From JBNKHG01 sp050290225 (GTDB taxonomy: Bacteria > Pseudomonadota > Gammaproteobacteria > Pseudomonadales > Cellvibrionaceae), in assembly GCA_050290225.1 (NCBI GenBank), contig JBNKHG010000056.1, positions 1 to 64,000 on the forward strand: 64,000 nucleotides of DNA, written 5' to 3'. Shown here one piece after another: positions 52,845 through 63,242 of this stretch. The position numbers and the translations under genes are program-made. The notes beneath the pieces were generated by a model. It searched no databases and had not been told where the DNA came from. It saw only the letters and a list, made by a program, of their open reading frames with translations. Positions within the stretch are counted from its first letter, which is position 1; every line of letters begins with the position of its first letter.

Positions 52845-53477
52845 TCAACGCGTCGTCACCCACAGAACCAACGCATCCACCTCACTCACCGACACCAGAC
52901 AATGCCCCATACGGGCATCGTAATACATACTGTCTCCCTCACTCAGGCGCACCGGCTCGTAATACTCCGTATACACATCCACATCGCCTTCCAGCACCAG
53001 CAGGAACTCCTCACCGTCATGGCGTACCCAATCCTCAAAATCCTCGAACCGCCGCGCCCTCACACGGCACTTGAACGGTACCATCTTCTTGTTGCTGATC
53101 TCGTTGGACAGCAGCTCATGCTCATAGGTCGTGGTTGGATGTGGGTGGCCCTCTCCCTTGCGGGTGATATCCCGGCGACTGTTCGCCGAGAGCCCCTCTT
53201 CCGGCGGCACAAACAACTGCGGGATATCGATGCCCAGGCCCGACGTCAGCTTCTGTACCGCCTGAAAGGTCGGGGAGATCTGCTCATTTTCAATTTTTGA
53301 CAAGGTCGAGCGCGCCAGCCCCGTCAACTGACTTGCCTCCTCCAGCGTCAGATTGTTGGCCAGACGAATTTCCTTCAGGCGTTTACCCAACTGCAACGGC
53401 TCCACAAATTTGCCGTCATCCTTGCGCGCCACCTCCAATACCGAAGGTTCAGCAGACACTTTCGACCTACCCGTCAC
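52845..53477 (-). CDS. XRE-cupin transcriptional regulator
   Basis: A 210-residue regulator. The HTH_3 domain is about 28–85 (LKEIRLANNLTLEEASQLTG; LARSTLSKIENEQISPT). The C-terminal cupin is about 130–205 (GEEFLLVLEGDVDVYTE). GTG start with GAGG six bases upstream. Such regulators sense amines, amino acids or other small ligands. It is divergent from gcvP, with a perfect palindrome between them. Autoregulation and control of gcvP are inferred. Confidence 0.9.
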   Translation of the reverse strand: MTGRSKVSAEPSVLEVARKDDGKFVEPLQLGKRLKEIRLANNLTLEEASQLTGLARSTLSKIENEQISPTFQAVQKLTSGLGIDIPQLFVPPEEGLSANSRRDITRKGEGHPHPTTTYEHELLSNEISNKKMVPFKCRVRARRFEDFEDWVRHDGEEFLLVLEGDVDVYTEYYEPVRLSEGDSMYYDARMGHCLVSVSEVDALVLWVTTR

Positions 53478-53574
53478 TTCAAACCTCGCTCACCAACCGT
53501 CTACAGTAATAGACAGGCAGGATAGCACAGCCGGAGGCGGCTGATTCAACGAAATTAGCCAATCGAAACATTTG

Positions 53575-53588
53575 TTTCCTATAGGAAA
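53575..53588. promoter_or_regulatory. perfect 14-bp palindrome between regulator and gcvP
   Basis: TTTCCTATAGGAAA is fully symmetric. A nearby GAAAC-N4-GTTTC dyad (about 53565–53578) overlaps it. The location between the divergent genes makes it the best operator candidate for the XRE-cupin protein. Confidence 0.6.
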
Positions 53589-53715
53589 TTAAAATTGCCC
53601 ATAGTAGAACCCATTGCTAAAATGGCCGACTTTCCAGCCACCCTGCGGCAACCGTCTGTTTCCCAGGAAGGCCAAAACCTGAACACCCCTTCCGTTAACA
53701 ACCCCGGAATTCGTC

Positions 53716-56622
<2,907 letters not shown>

Positions 56623-56660
56623 ACTTTTACTCCGCTGATACCCAGCCGCGAGGTTGAATT

Positions 56661-57086
56661 GTGAACAAAGTCATTGCAGTGATTCTAGCGTTATCATTAA
56701 CTACAGCTCAGGCGCTCGCGGGCGAACTAAAGCCATTCACAAGCGACGGCTGCAGTGCATTTCCCGATGGCACTGTTGTGCAAAACGAACTGTGGCTAAC
56801 CTGTTGCACGGATCACGATTACGCCTATTGGAAAGGCGGCACCTACAGGGAACGGGAAGAGGCTGATCTCGCTCTCAAAGAGTGTGTCGGCGCTGTGGGC
56901 GAAGTGGAGATCGCTATCTTGATGCTGGCGGGAGTAAGGGTAGGCGGAACACCTTTCCTGCCGACCTCTTTCCGCTGGGGTTATGGCTGGCCCTACCCCA
57001 GGTTCTATGGCGAGTTAACGGCTGAAGAAATTGAGCAGATTAACAACGTAGCACCTGTACCCCCTAAAATTTTAAAGAAACATTGA
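56661..57086 (+). CDS. secreted phospholipase A2-like small protein
   Basis: A 141-residue exported protein (signal MNKVIAVILALSLTTAQALA). LTCCTDHDYAYW has the CCxxHDxxYW arrangement of phospholipase A2, with a catalytic-type His–Asp dyad; further Cys in SDGCSAF and LKECV can form disulfides. It is smaller than animal PLA2, and the Ca loop is not obvious. GTG start with GAGG upstream. It is followed 15 bases later by a SYLF protein, also lipid-associated. Activity is inferred only. Confidence 0.6.
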   Translation: MNKVIAVILALSLTTAQALAGELKPFTSDGCSAFPDGTVVQNELWLTCCTDHDYAYWKGGTYREREEADLALKECVGAVGEVEIAILMLAGVRVGGTPFLPTSFRWGYGWPYPRFYGELTAEEIEQINNVAPVPPKILKKH

Positions 57087-57101
57087 TAAAGAGGATTTTT
57101 T

Positions 57102-57662
57102 ATGTCAATGGCACGCACAACCTTGTCGTTCTTGTTATTTTTCCTGGTTTCTTCGGCGGTTTTGGCGGGAGACAGTGTGGCAGAAAAACGCCAGCAAACA
57201 CTCAAAATGAAAGACGAGGTTCTCACCCAACTATTTAAAAGAAAGCCTTACACGCGAGAACAGGTAAATTCCGCCCCTGGTTACGCCGTGTTTTCCAATG
57301 CCAATCTAAACGTGATCTTCGTGGCGGTCGGTGGTGGTTATGGTGTGGTAAAAAACATGGCGACGGGAAAACATACCTACATGAAAATGGCTGAAGGGGG
57401 CGTGGGCCTGGGACTTGGCGCCAAAGATTACCGCATCGTTATGATCTTCCACACTGTCAAAGCCATGAACGACTTTATCGAAAAAGGCTGGACATTCGGT
57501 GGCAGCGCCGATGCGGCAGCGAAAGCTTCGGACAAGGGTGCATCGATCGAGGGAGAAGCCTATTACGGCGACGTCACAGTTCACACTTTTACCGAGAGTG
57601 GCCTGGCCCTGCAAGCTGTGATCAAGGGGACCAAATTCTGGAAGGATAAAAAGCTTAACTGA
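57102..57662 (+). CDS. SYLF-domain (Ysc84-type) lipid-binding protein
   Basis: A 186-residue exported protein. Signal peptide (LSFLLFFLVSSAVLA), then a SYLF domain: GYAVFSNANLNVIFVAVGGG, YGVVKNMATGKHTYMKM, GVGLGLGAKDYRIVMIF. The domain binds acidic phospholipids in other organisms. AAGAGG precedes the ATG. It is in an operon with the PLA2-like gene and ends before a strong hairpin. Confidence 0.88.
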   Translation: MSMARTTLSFLLFFLVSSAVLAGDSVAEKRQQTLKMKDEVLTQLFKRKPYTREQVNSAPGYAVFSNANLNVIFVAVGGGYGVVKNMATGKHTYMKMAEGGVGLGLGAKDYRIVMIFHTVKAMNDFIEKGWTFGGSADAAAKASDKGASIEGEAYYGDVTVHTFTESGLALQAVIKGTKFWKDKKLN

Positions 57663-57751
57663 TCGTCTGGAAAGCTGTCGTCCACCTGACCAGACAGGCC
57701 TTTATGACGGCAACAAAACAATTAATGATAGCCACAAGTTCACGCGGGACG

Positions 57752-57785
57752 CCATAAACCCAATCAGGTGCGATTGGGTTTATGG
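57752..57785. terminator. 14-bp perfect hairpin between convergent genes
   Basis: CCATAAACCCAATC (57752–57765) and GATTGGGTTTATGG (57772–57785) pair exactly over a six-base loop. It lies between the SYLF gene (+) and the repeat protein (-), so it may terminate both, although an external U-tract is missing. Confidence 0.6.
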
Positions 57786-57828
57786 TATGGCTACAAGCCG
57801 CCGCACCTAATTCAGCTCCTCAGTGACG

Positions 57829-58149
57829 TCAATCGTAGCGGCGTTCAATCCGGTTGCCGAGCCGATCAAGCCTGGCGTCGACACGGTTTCCCTTGCGATC
57901 AAGGCGGGCATCGATACGGTCGCCCTTGCGATCCAGATGACCGGCCAGCCTGTCATGCCCGTTGGCCTCCGCCATTTCCGCTTTCTGGTCCAGGCGACGG
58001 TCTATACGATCCCCTTTACGATCCAGGTGTTGCTCAATACGATCCCCTTTCCTGTCGAGCCGCTCGTTTTGGCGATCACCCCAGTCGGCCTGTGCCGCGC
58101 CAGCCAGAGTCACTGCCAGTAGTCCGCTGAATATTATGGAATTTTTCAT
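57829..58149 (-). CDS. exported 11-residue-repeat protein
   Basis: A 106-residue protein from ATG 58149, with GGGAA upstream; a longer frame adds 7 residues. Signal peptide (MKNSIIFSGLLAVTLAGAAQA). The mature part is built from RLDRKGDRIDA-type 11-residue repeats, about seven units, highly charged and helical. The function is unknown. Similar Asp/Arg/Lys repeats occur in envelope proteins of Pseudomonas-like bacteria, as far as I recall. Confidence 0.75.
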   Translation of the reverse strand: MKNSIIFSGLLAVTLAGAAQADWGDRQNERLDRKGDRIEQHLDRKGDRIDRRLDQKAEMAEANGHDRLAGHLDRKGDRIDARLDRKGNRVDARLDRLGNRIERRYD

Positions 58150-58244
58150 TAAGTTTCCCTTTGTTGTCATTGCTTTCAGTACTTAAAACGCACCTGAGGG
58201 AAATTGGTTGACAACAAACGGAAATCTCATAGTCGTCGCGTTAA

Positions 58245-58622
58245 GTGAGATCGTCGCTTCAAATTGACTCTCGCCTGACTGTTTTGGTGAGTGATACTTT
58301 CCTATTCAAAACAGGCTGGCAACGACAACACAGGCTGGAACGCAGCTTGCGTTATCAATTGGAGAAGAGCCCCTGGCAGTCTGAAAGGGTGCTGGCGGAA
58401 AAGGCGATCCAGGATGTTTGCGTCGGTTCACTGATGAGCCAGTTCATCGACAAGGGAAAGACGCCCGGCGGTGAAATGTTTTCTGTGGTCAAAGATAACA
58501 GTGGCGAGGTGATCGCCAAGAGCGTTTTGTTCAATGATGAAATGCGCTTTGATAACGCACTGCACCAGCTTAAGGACAACGCTTGCATCGCGGAAATTAC
58601 ATACAATGGGGGACTTAACTAG
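58245..58622 (+). CDS. hypothetical protein of 125 residues
   Basis: A reading frame of 125 codons beginning with GTG 58245; no ribosome site supports the start, and a later GTG is possible. It has balanced composition (FSVVKDNSGEVIAKSVLFND) and no signal peptide or known domain. The stop is within a 14-bp triplicate. It may be a real orphan or a spurious frame. Confidence 0.45.
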   Translation: MRSSLQIDSRLTVLVSDTFLFKTGWQRQHRLERSLRYQLEKSPWQSERVLAEKAIQDVCVGSLMSQFIDKGKTPGGEMFSVVKDNSGEVIAKSVLFNDEMRFDNALHQLKDNACIAEITYNGGLN

Positions 58623-58651
58623 AGGGACTTAACAAGAGGGACTTAACTAGC
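58610..58651 (+). repeat. three 14-bp direct repeats over a stop codon
   Basis: GGGACTTAACTAGA, GGGACTTAACAAGA and GGGACTTAACTAGC follow each other at 58610, 58624 and 58638. The first copy carries the TAG stop of the upstream frame. Confidence 0.85.
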
Positions 58652-58883
58652 GACATTTTGTCGACTTTATACCACAGGCCAAGGTGTTAATTGTCACCAT
58701 TGCGACAATCCGGAGGGGGTTATCGACGTTGCGGCTTTCCTCAAGCGGTTGAATTACTGGCGGAAACGGCTGCTAGCAGGGCCTGTATCATCGGCCCGTA
58801 TTTTGCTATTGACTGTGCGGGTGCCCGGGGAACAATCGCTTCGCCGGGCGAAATGCTGACTCAATAAATAGAGTGTTTCCATT

Positions 58884-59102
58884 ATGTCCGTTGAGCAAAT
58901 AGCGGCGTTTTCCGCCAAAGCAATATCAGATGCAAGTCTGGGAGCAGAATTAAAAGCCTGCCAGAAACTCAAAGAGATGTTTGCACTGGCAAAAGCGCAT
59001 GGCTTCACGTTAGAAGAAGATAGCCTTTATCCCCCCAATGAACCTCAATTTACCGAGGAGCAGTTATCCGAGCGTCTCACCAAGGCCCTGCTGCGCGTAT
59101 AG
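58884..59102 (+). CDS. Nif11-domain small protein
   Basis: A 72-residue protein. MSVEQIAAFSAKAISDASLG and FALAKAHGFTLEEDSLYP match the Nif11/N11P leader fold (Phe, Lys, Asp and LAxxxGF pattern). Nif11 leaders precede RiPP precursor cores, but here the C-terminus (PPNEPQFTEEQLSERLTKAL) lacks Cys, a GG cleavage site or an obvious core. No maturase or transporter gene is nearby. Stand-alone Nif11 proteins of unknown role exist. The 261 bases before it show no gene. Confidence 0.65.
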   Translation: MSVEQIAAFSAKAISDASLGAELKACQKLKEMFALAKAHGFTLEEDSLYPPNEPQFTEEQLSERLTKALLRV

Positions 59103-59192
59103 CGGCCGCATTGCGGGCGAAGGCATGCGTTTTGCGCGCGGCATGCGTTGCTGCAATAGGGATAACGCATTTTGGCCGGGCGCCTGGATCGG

Positions 59193-59246
59193 TTGGATTT
59201 TCAGGTGGCCCGACGGGGGTCCCGGATGCCGGGCCACTAAATCCAA
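59193..59246. other. large stem-loop overlapping a stop codon
   Basis: TTGGATTT (59193–59200) pairs with AAATCCAA (59239–59246), and GTGGCCCG (59205–59212) with CGGGCCAC (59230–59237). The minus-strand membrane gene stops inside it (TAG at 59237). It may be a shared terminator for the converging Nif11 gene or a REP-like element; no clear U-tract follows. Confidence 0.6.
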
Positions 59247-59449
59247 AAATGGTGATTCGCGCCCCCCAGGGCGCGCTCAACCCAATAGGCAACCGTGTTA
59301 ACCCCAAACAGCCATACCGGTGTCCCGATGAATAGGGACACATAGGGAGAGTTCAGCTCGATACTGACCACACCCAATAACAGGTAAATCCCAAATACGA
59401 CCGCTTTGGCAATGAGGTGTGACCGCTTATAGTCGCAATCGGTATTCAT
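59237..59449 (-). CDS. small two-helix membrane protein
   Basis: 70 residues from ATG 59449, where GGGAG is well placed; an ATG at 59476 is less likely. Two hydrophobic segments (AVVFGIYLLLGVVSIEL; YVSLFIGTPVWLFGVNTVAYW) separated by a short loop. It has no known family and no partner gene. Its end lies in the stem-loop. Confidence 0.6.
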   Translation of the reverse strand: MNTDCDYKRSHLIAKAVVFGIYLLLGVVSIELNSPYVSLFIGTPVWLFGVNTVAYWVERALGGANHHFWI

Positions 59450-59885
59450 GACACGCTCCCGCTTATCGGTTGGCATGGCGATAAACTACTGCAACCGCGC
59501 TGCGGGAAATACGGCATAAGTTGTACCAAGCTACTACAAAATTTGTAACAACTGACTACACCTTATGTAGTTGCCTGCTCGCCAATAGCCGAGGGCAGGC
59601 AAACCAGGGAATAGCCGGTGCATCCCCTGCTGCGGGGCTGCGCACCGACGGTTCCAGGCGCTATATTTCCACTCTCTATCATTCGAACCCCTAAGAAAAA
59701 ATCTATCTAAACACCTCAACTTGGCGGTGCCCAGCCCCAACTATACTTAGGCCATCGGCGGCAGCCCCCGGGGTTGCAGACGGCGTAACCATACCCTCCG
59801 CCCGCTTTGGCTTTCGCGGCCACCACCGCACGCAATCCAGCCGACTCACCGCCGCTTTAATAAAGTGTTAGAAAGGAGGTGTCCC
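59450..59885. other. intergenic region with small dyads
   Basis: No supported gene. An ACTACA…TGTAGT dyad lies near 59555–59573. A GC hairpin (GGTGC…GCACC) lies at about 59612–59646. Neither is assigned. The stretch ends with the strong ribosome site of the AhpD-like gene. Confidence 0.5.
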
Positions 59886-60314
59886 ATGTCATTAGAAAAT
59901 ACGCGCCGTGAAATCGAACAAACCCTCGGCCAGGTGCCGACGTGGATGAACCAGATGCCCGATGGCGTCCTCGAGGGATTCTGGGGCAGTGCCCGCGACT
60001 TCTGGCTGGCGGAAACCGAAATCCCCAACAAGTACAAGGAGCTGATCGGCCTCGCCGTTTCCGGCGTCACACGCTGCCGCTACTGCACGCTGTTTCATTC
60101 GGAGGCCGCCAAGGTGTTCGGCGCCACCGACGCTGAAATCGCCGAAGCCAACGCTATGGCCGGCCTTTCCATGATGGGTAGTACCTTCATCAATGGCCAG
60201 CAGATCGACTACGAGCAATTCCAGCGTGAAACTCTGGAGATTGTCCAGTACGTCAGGACCCAGCTCGCCAAACAACCGGCCAAAGGCGCCGAGCAACGCC
60301 CACCCGCACACTGA
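59886..60314 (+). CDS. AhpD/carboxymuconolactone decarboxylase-family protein
   Basis: A 142-residue AhpD-like protein. The redox motif is TRCRYCTLFHSE (CxxC plus His), preceded by KYKELIGLAVSG. Such proteins reduce peroxides or act as decarboxylases; the CxxCxxxH pattern favours peroxidase/disulfide chemistry. The start has a near-perfect AAAGGAGGTG, so translation should be strong. It is followed 8 bases later by a small hypothetical gene. Confidence 0.88.
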   Translation: MSLENTRREIEQTLGQVPTWMNQMPDGVLEGFWGSARDFWLAETEIPNKYKELIGLAVSGVTRCRYCTLFHSEAAKVFGATDAEIAEANAMAGLSMMGSTFINGQQIDYEQFQRETLEIVQYVRTQLAKQPAKGAEQRPPAH

Positions 60315-60322
60315 GTAACCGG

Positions 60323-60619
60323 ATGGGAATCAGCGAACGGCAGGAGGCAGTCCGCTGCCTGGCACAACACGGCCTGCTCGACAGCGGCACGCAGCGCCCC
60401 TCGCGCCGATGGCACGGTGCGCTGGCCCGCGCTGCCCGTCGCCTGGTCGAGCAGGGGGATCAGGGCGAGGACCTGCGTATCCCCGTGACCCTGGCCCTGA
60501 TCGAACAACTGGGGGATGAGATCGACGATCACCGGCTGGCAGCCATGGTGGACCTGATGCTGCCCTTCGCCGGTGCGGAACCCCCTTCGACGGCACCGGA
60601 TCATCACTCTGCCGAATAA
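60323..60619 (+). CDS. hypothetical 98-residue protein
   Basis: A small polar protein (AARRLVEQGDQGEDLRI; LGDEIDDHRLAAMVDLML), probably helical. No domain recognised. It is tightly linked to the AhpD-like gene (8-base gap), which supports translation as an operon partner. There is no strong ribosome site of its own. Confidence 0.55.
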   Translation: MGISERQEAVRCLAQHGLLDSGTQRPSRRWHGALARAARRLVEQGDQGEDLRIPVTLALIEQLGDEIDDHRLAAMVDLMLPFAGAEPPSTAPDHHSAE

Positions 60620-60955
60620 GCGCCGCCCGGCCATGTCAGCTACGTAGGTTTTTTTCCGGCAACCTTCCCGGGCGTAATACCCGATAATTTACCTGCCGCC
60701 GGTTATTTCCGAACCACCGCAGCACATTGCGGAAAACCGTTGATATTTCAATTAGTTAGCATTATGTTTGCGCATGATGCCAAAAATAAACGCAAGGGAA
60801 ATAACATGATCAGGGATTGTCATCTTGCCCCAGGCTTGTCCAAGCCGTTGATTTTTAAAATATTTTTATTCTTCCCGCATAGAAAATGCCCAACGGGGGA
60901 TAACCTTGGCGCTGGGTTTATTTAACTGTTAGCAGTTTGCAATGACCAACGATAT
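60620..60955. other. composition shift, no supported gene
   Basis: Sequence turns AT-rich from about 60740. A 61-codon frame at 60740 has no ribosome site or domain. A GGG/CCC hairpin (about 60677–60692) occurs near the start. This looks like the left edge of the accessory patch. Confidence 0.55.
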
Positions 60956-61288
60956 ATGAGCGAAATAGAGATAGAGGGTTTCAGGGCTGAATTCGTAAGG
61001 AGCGAAAAAGGAGTCTTTTTCAAGTTTTATCATATTGGCTGTGCATACTCACCTATCGCGTGGGTGTGCCTTAATAACACAATAATTAAGGAAAATAATC
61101 AGCATACTCTTAGTTTCTAAAAAGACCTTTATACACACGAATTTACATTCATCAAATTCTATGGCGATATGTATACAATGGAATATCGCCAAAAGCTTTG
61201 GCATATATTAAGTCTTGGCACATTAAAGGGGTTGCTAACCTCGAAGGCCAAAGATGAACTTATACAGCAGTTCGAAACTTACTGCTAA
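60956..61288 (+). pseudogene. broken cassette-like gene (in-frame stop)
   Basis: ATG 60956 opens MSEIEIEGFRAEFVRSEKG. TAA at 61118 interrupts the frame, and the same frame then runs on (KDLYTHEFTFIKFYGD) to TAA at 61286–61288, 110 codons in all. The last stop overlaps the attC site, as in integron cassettes. Either a nonsense mutation or two short genes; one broken gene is likelier. No family recognised. Confidence 0.6.
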
Positions 61289-61366
61289 CCAGGCGGTGTT
61301 GTCGCCTTCGGCTGGGACTACCATTCCGCTGACGTTCCTTTTCAGCCCCAAACCGCGGCGTTATGC
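61284..61366 (+). mobile_element. integron attC recombination site
   Basis: About 83 bp with attC logic. The left core GCTAACC and left stem AGGCGGT match, in inverse, ACCGC and the right core GTTATGC (61360–61366). An inner pair GGCTG/CAGCC is also present. The preceding reading frame stops inside the site and the next begins 11 bases after it. No integrase is in the window, so this is probably a remnant or solo cassette. Confidence 0.7.
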
Positions 61367-61376
61367 ATAAAACTTT

Positions 61377-61716
61377 ATGAGCAACATTATTAAAAAAGCT
61401 TGGCAGGGAAAGTCAGAAATCAAAACCTCATTTTGGGGTTTGCTGTTCATGCCGGCTTTGTTATTCATTGCTTTATCTGGTCCAATTTACTTTATCGCTA
61501 TGATCGCATCTGGCGATACACGTATTGCTAACACCTGTTAGCTTGGTAGCACCAGTTTTGTGGCTGATTTACGTTGCTAAATCCTTCTATAGTTCAAGAA
61601 CCAACCAGCCTTATTCAGGCTATTATCTGTGGGCAGCCGCCGTAGCAATTGCATTCATAGTGGGCTACTTATATTTGGTCATTGAATATCAATCAGGCAT
61701 TGAGAGCATTGGATAA
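61377..61716 (+). pseudogene. frameshifted small membrane protein gene
   Basis: ATG 61377 gives 54 residues (MSNIIKKAWQGKSEIKTSFW…) ending at TAG 61539. The next frame (from about 61525) continues with hydrophobic sequence (VAPVLWLIYVAKSF; YYLWAAAVAIAFIVGYLYL) to 61716. Joined, they would be about 115 residues with three membrane helices, a type common among cassette genes. A one-base shift near 61525–61540 explains the break; sequencing error is the alternative. Confidence 0.65.
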
Positions 61717-61749
61717 ATTAATTACATCAAGTCATTTATGTCGACCACG

Positions 61750-61819
61750 GAAGTTTCGGGCTGGGACAGCTTACACGCCGCTTCGCTTTTTTCCGGCTGC
61801 CCAAATTGGAACGTTACGC
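61750..61819 (+). mobile_element. degenerate attC-like site
   Basis: The end GTTACGC (61813–61819) and the GGCTGGGAC/CGGCTGCCC block resemble the attC at 61284–61366, but a clear left core is missing. It lies between the broken membrane gene and the next open frame, where a second attC would be expected. Confidence 0.4.
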
Positions 61820-61829
61820 AAGGAGCACC

Positions 61830-62495
61830 ATGAATTTCATCAAAAAACTAATAAAATGGCTTTTAATTGTTGCACTAACGTTGTTCGTACTACTCATAGT
61901 GCTTGGGCTCTATCTAGAAAAGAGCGGATACAGAAATAAGAAGCTCGCAAACTCACCAATCATTCAAGAGTTGGAGGCCTTGGAAAAATCTCAAGATTAC
62001 AACAAGCTTGTTGAAAAAATGGTTTTACTCATAAGAAGTGTGAACAAAAGAGAAGCCAGAAATATTGTTTGGTGGCTTGACAAGAGAAAAGATAGTGGCG
62101 CAGCCCCATACCTATATTTAAGAGTCTTATTTTTAGCCAAGTCTGGAAGAAGAAATGACACCTTTGAGGCATACGAGCTTGCCAAACTAACAGCAAGGCT
62201 TGATGAAATTCGCTGTAACAATGAAGAATCCAAAAAAGCGAAAATAAAGTATGAAAGCGGATATTGGTTGCCGTTTGAGCTGGCCATTTCAAAACGAAGC
62301 GAAACACACAAAAAAGCTGACCGTGTTTGGGCCTATCATTATGAACAAGAACAAAAAGACCGCCCAATAGCACAGTGGGTTTGCACCAACAATTACGAAT
62401 CAAAGTATGATATTAGCCAGGCTATGCCGGATAATGAATGGCAAGAGAAACGAAGTGATTACCGTGTCAATTACTTTTCAGGTTCGTTCATGTAA
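61830..62495 (+). CDS. membrane-anchored hypothetical protein, AT-rich
   Basis: A 221-residue protein from ATG 61830 with AAGGAG upstream. One N-terminal helix (LLIVALTLFVLLIVLGLYL), then a soluble domain rich in Lys, Arg and Glu (ALEKSQDYNKLVEKMVLL; ARNIVWWLDKRKDSG) with helical, Sel1/TPR-like spacing. Base composition is much more AT-rich than the flanks, suggesting transfer. No family recognised. It follows a degenerate attC. Confidence 0.7.
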   Translation: MNFIKKLIKWLLIVALTLFVLLIVLGLYLEKSGYRNKKLANSPIIQELEALEKSQDYNKLVEKMVLLIRSVNKREARNIVWWLDKRKDSGAAPYLYLRVLFLAKSGRRNDTFEAYELAKLTARLDEIRCNNEESKKAKIKYESGYWLPFELAISKRSETHKKADRVWAYHYEQEQKDRPIAQWVCTNNYESKYDISQAMPDNEWQEKRSDYRVNYFSGSFM

Positions 62496-62576
62496 AGTGT
62501 TTAGCGCCCAAAGAAGAGTAGACACCCTTTAGAATCCAATACATATTACCCAAAACCTGATTGATAATGGCATATT

Positions 62577-63167
62577 ATGATGATGCACAGAATTCAATGC
62601 AAATGCGGAAACATACGCGGCCACATTCACGGCAAAGGGATTAGCAACCGGGTGAAATGTTACTGTTCCGACTGTCAAGCCTTCGCAAGGTTTTTAGACT
62701 GTTCCGGTGAAGTACTGGACGCCCATGGCGGAACTGAAATCGTACAAGTGGCTCAAGCTCGTCTGGTTTTTTCTCAAGGTTTGGACCATCTTGCAGCGGT
62801 AAGGCTTAGCCCGAAGGGATTGGTTCGATGGTACGCCGCATGCTGTAAAACGCCAATTGGGAACACCTTGGCCAACCCCAAAATTTCCTTTATTGGTCTT
62901 ATTCACTCATCGCTTGATCATTCCATGATAGACGCGGATTTCGGAAAAAGTGTTGCTATAGTCAATGTCGATTCCGCGACAGGAGAACCCAAACCGCGAC
63001 GAAGAGGGATGCTTGGCACTATCATACGCTTTTTGGGGATTGTGCTTTCCTCGCGCATTGGAAAGCGGTTTAGAGAATCCCAGCTATTCAATGAAGCGGG
63101 TGAACCTATCGTCTGTCCAACTGTGCTTACCGCCGAAGAGGTCAAGGATTTAAAAAATGCTGTATGA
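62577..63167 (+). CDS. DUF6151 (GFA-like zinc-binding) protein
   Basis: A 196-residue protein. Cys pairs in IQCKCGNIRG and CYCSDCQAF, and CC in YAACCKTPIGNT, match the zinc sites of the glutathione-dependent formaldehyde-activating (GFA/CENP-V) fold, DUF6151 branch. Small-molecule binding is unknown. Three ATG codons in a row (62577–62585) leave the start open. Confidence 0.75.
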   Translation: MMMHRIQCKCGNIRGHIHGKGISNRVKCYCSDCQAFARFLDCSGEVLDAHGGTEIVQVAQARLVFSQGLDHLAAVRLSPKGLVRWYAACCKTPIGNTLANPKISFIGLIHSSLDHSMIDADFGKSVAIVNVDSATGEPKPRRRGMLGTIIRFLGIVLSSRIGKRFRESQLFNEAGEPIVCPTVLTAEEVKDLKNAV

Positions 63168-63169
63168 CA

Positions 63170-63240
63170 AATTGCAGTTGTCACCGCTATACGGCTGGAA
63201 CAGCCTGCACCCAGCTATATAAGCCCGGCGCATACACAAT
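63170..63240 (+). other. possible attC-like remnant
   Basis: CGGCTGGAACAGCC and GGCGCATAC resemble the inner and right parts of the attC at 61284–61366. TGACAA…TTGTCA forms a short dyad before it. Strongly degenerate; may be chance. Confidence 0.3.
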
Positions 63241-63242
63241 TT

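Noticed and set aside
60740..60925. 61-codon frame at the edge of the AT-rich patch
   Set aside because: No Shine–Dalgarno site, odd composition and no homologous motif.
60889..60933. A first attC site (GCCCAAC … GTTAGC) before the broken cassette gene
   Set aside because: Only about 40 bases long and without matching inner stems.
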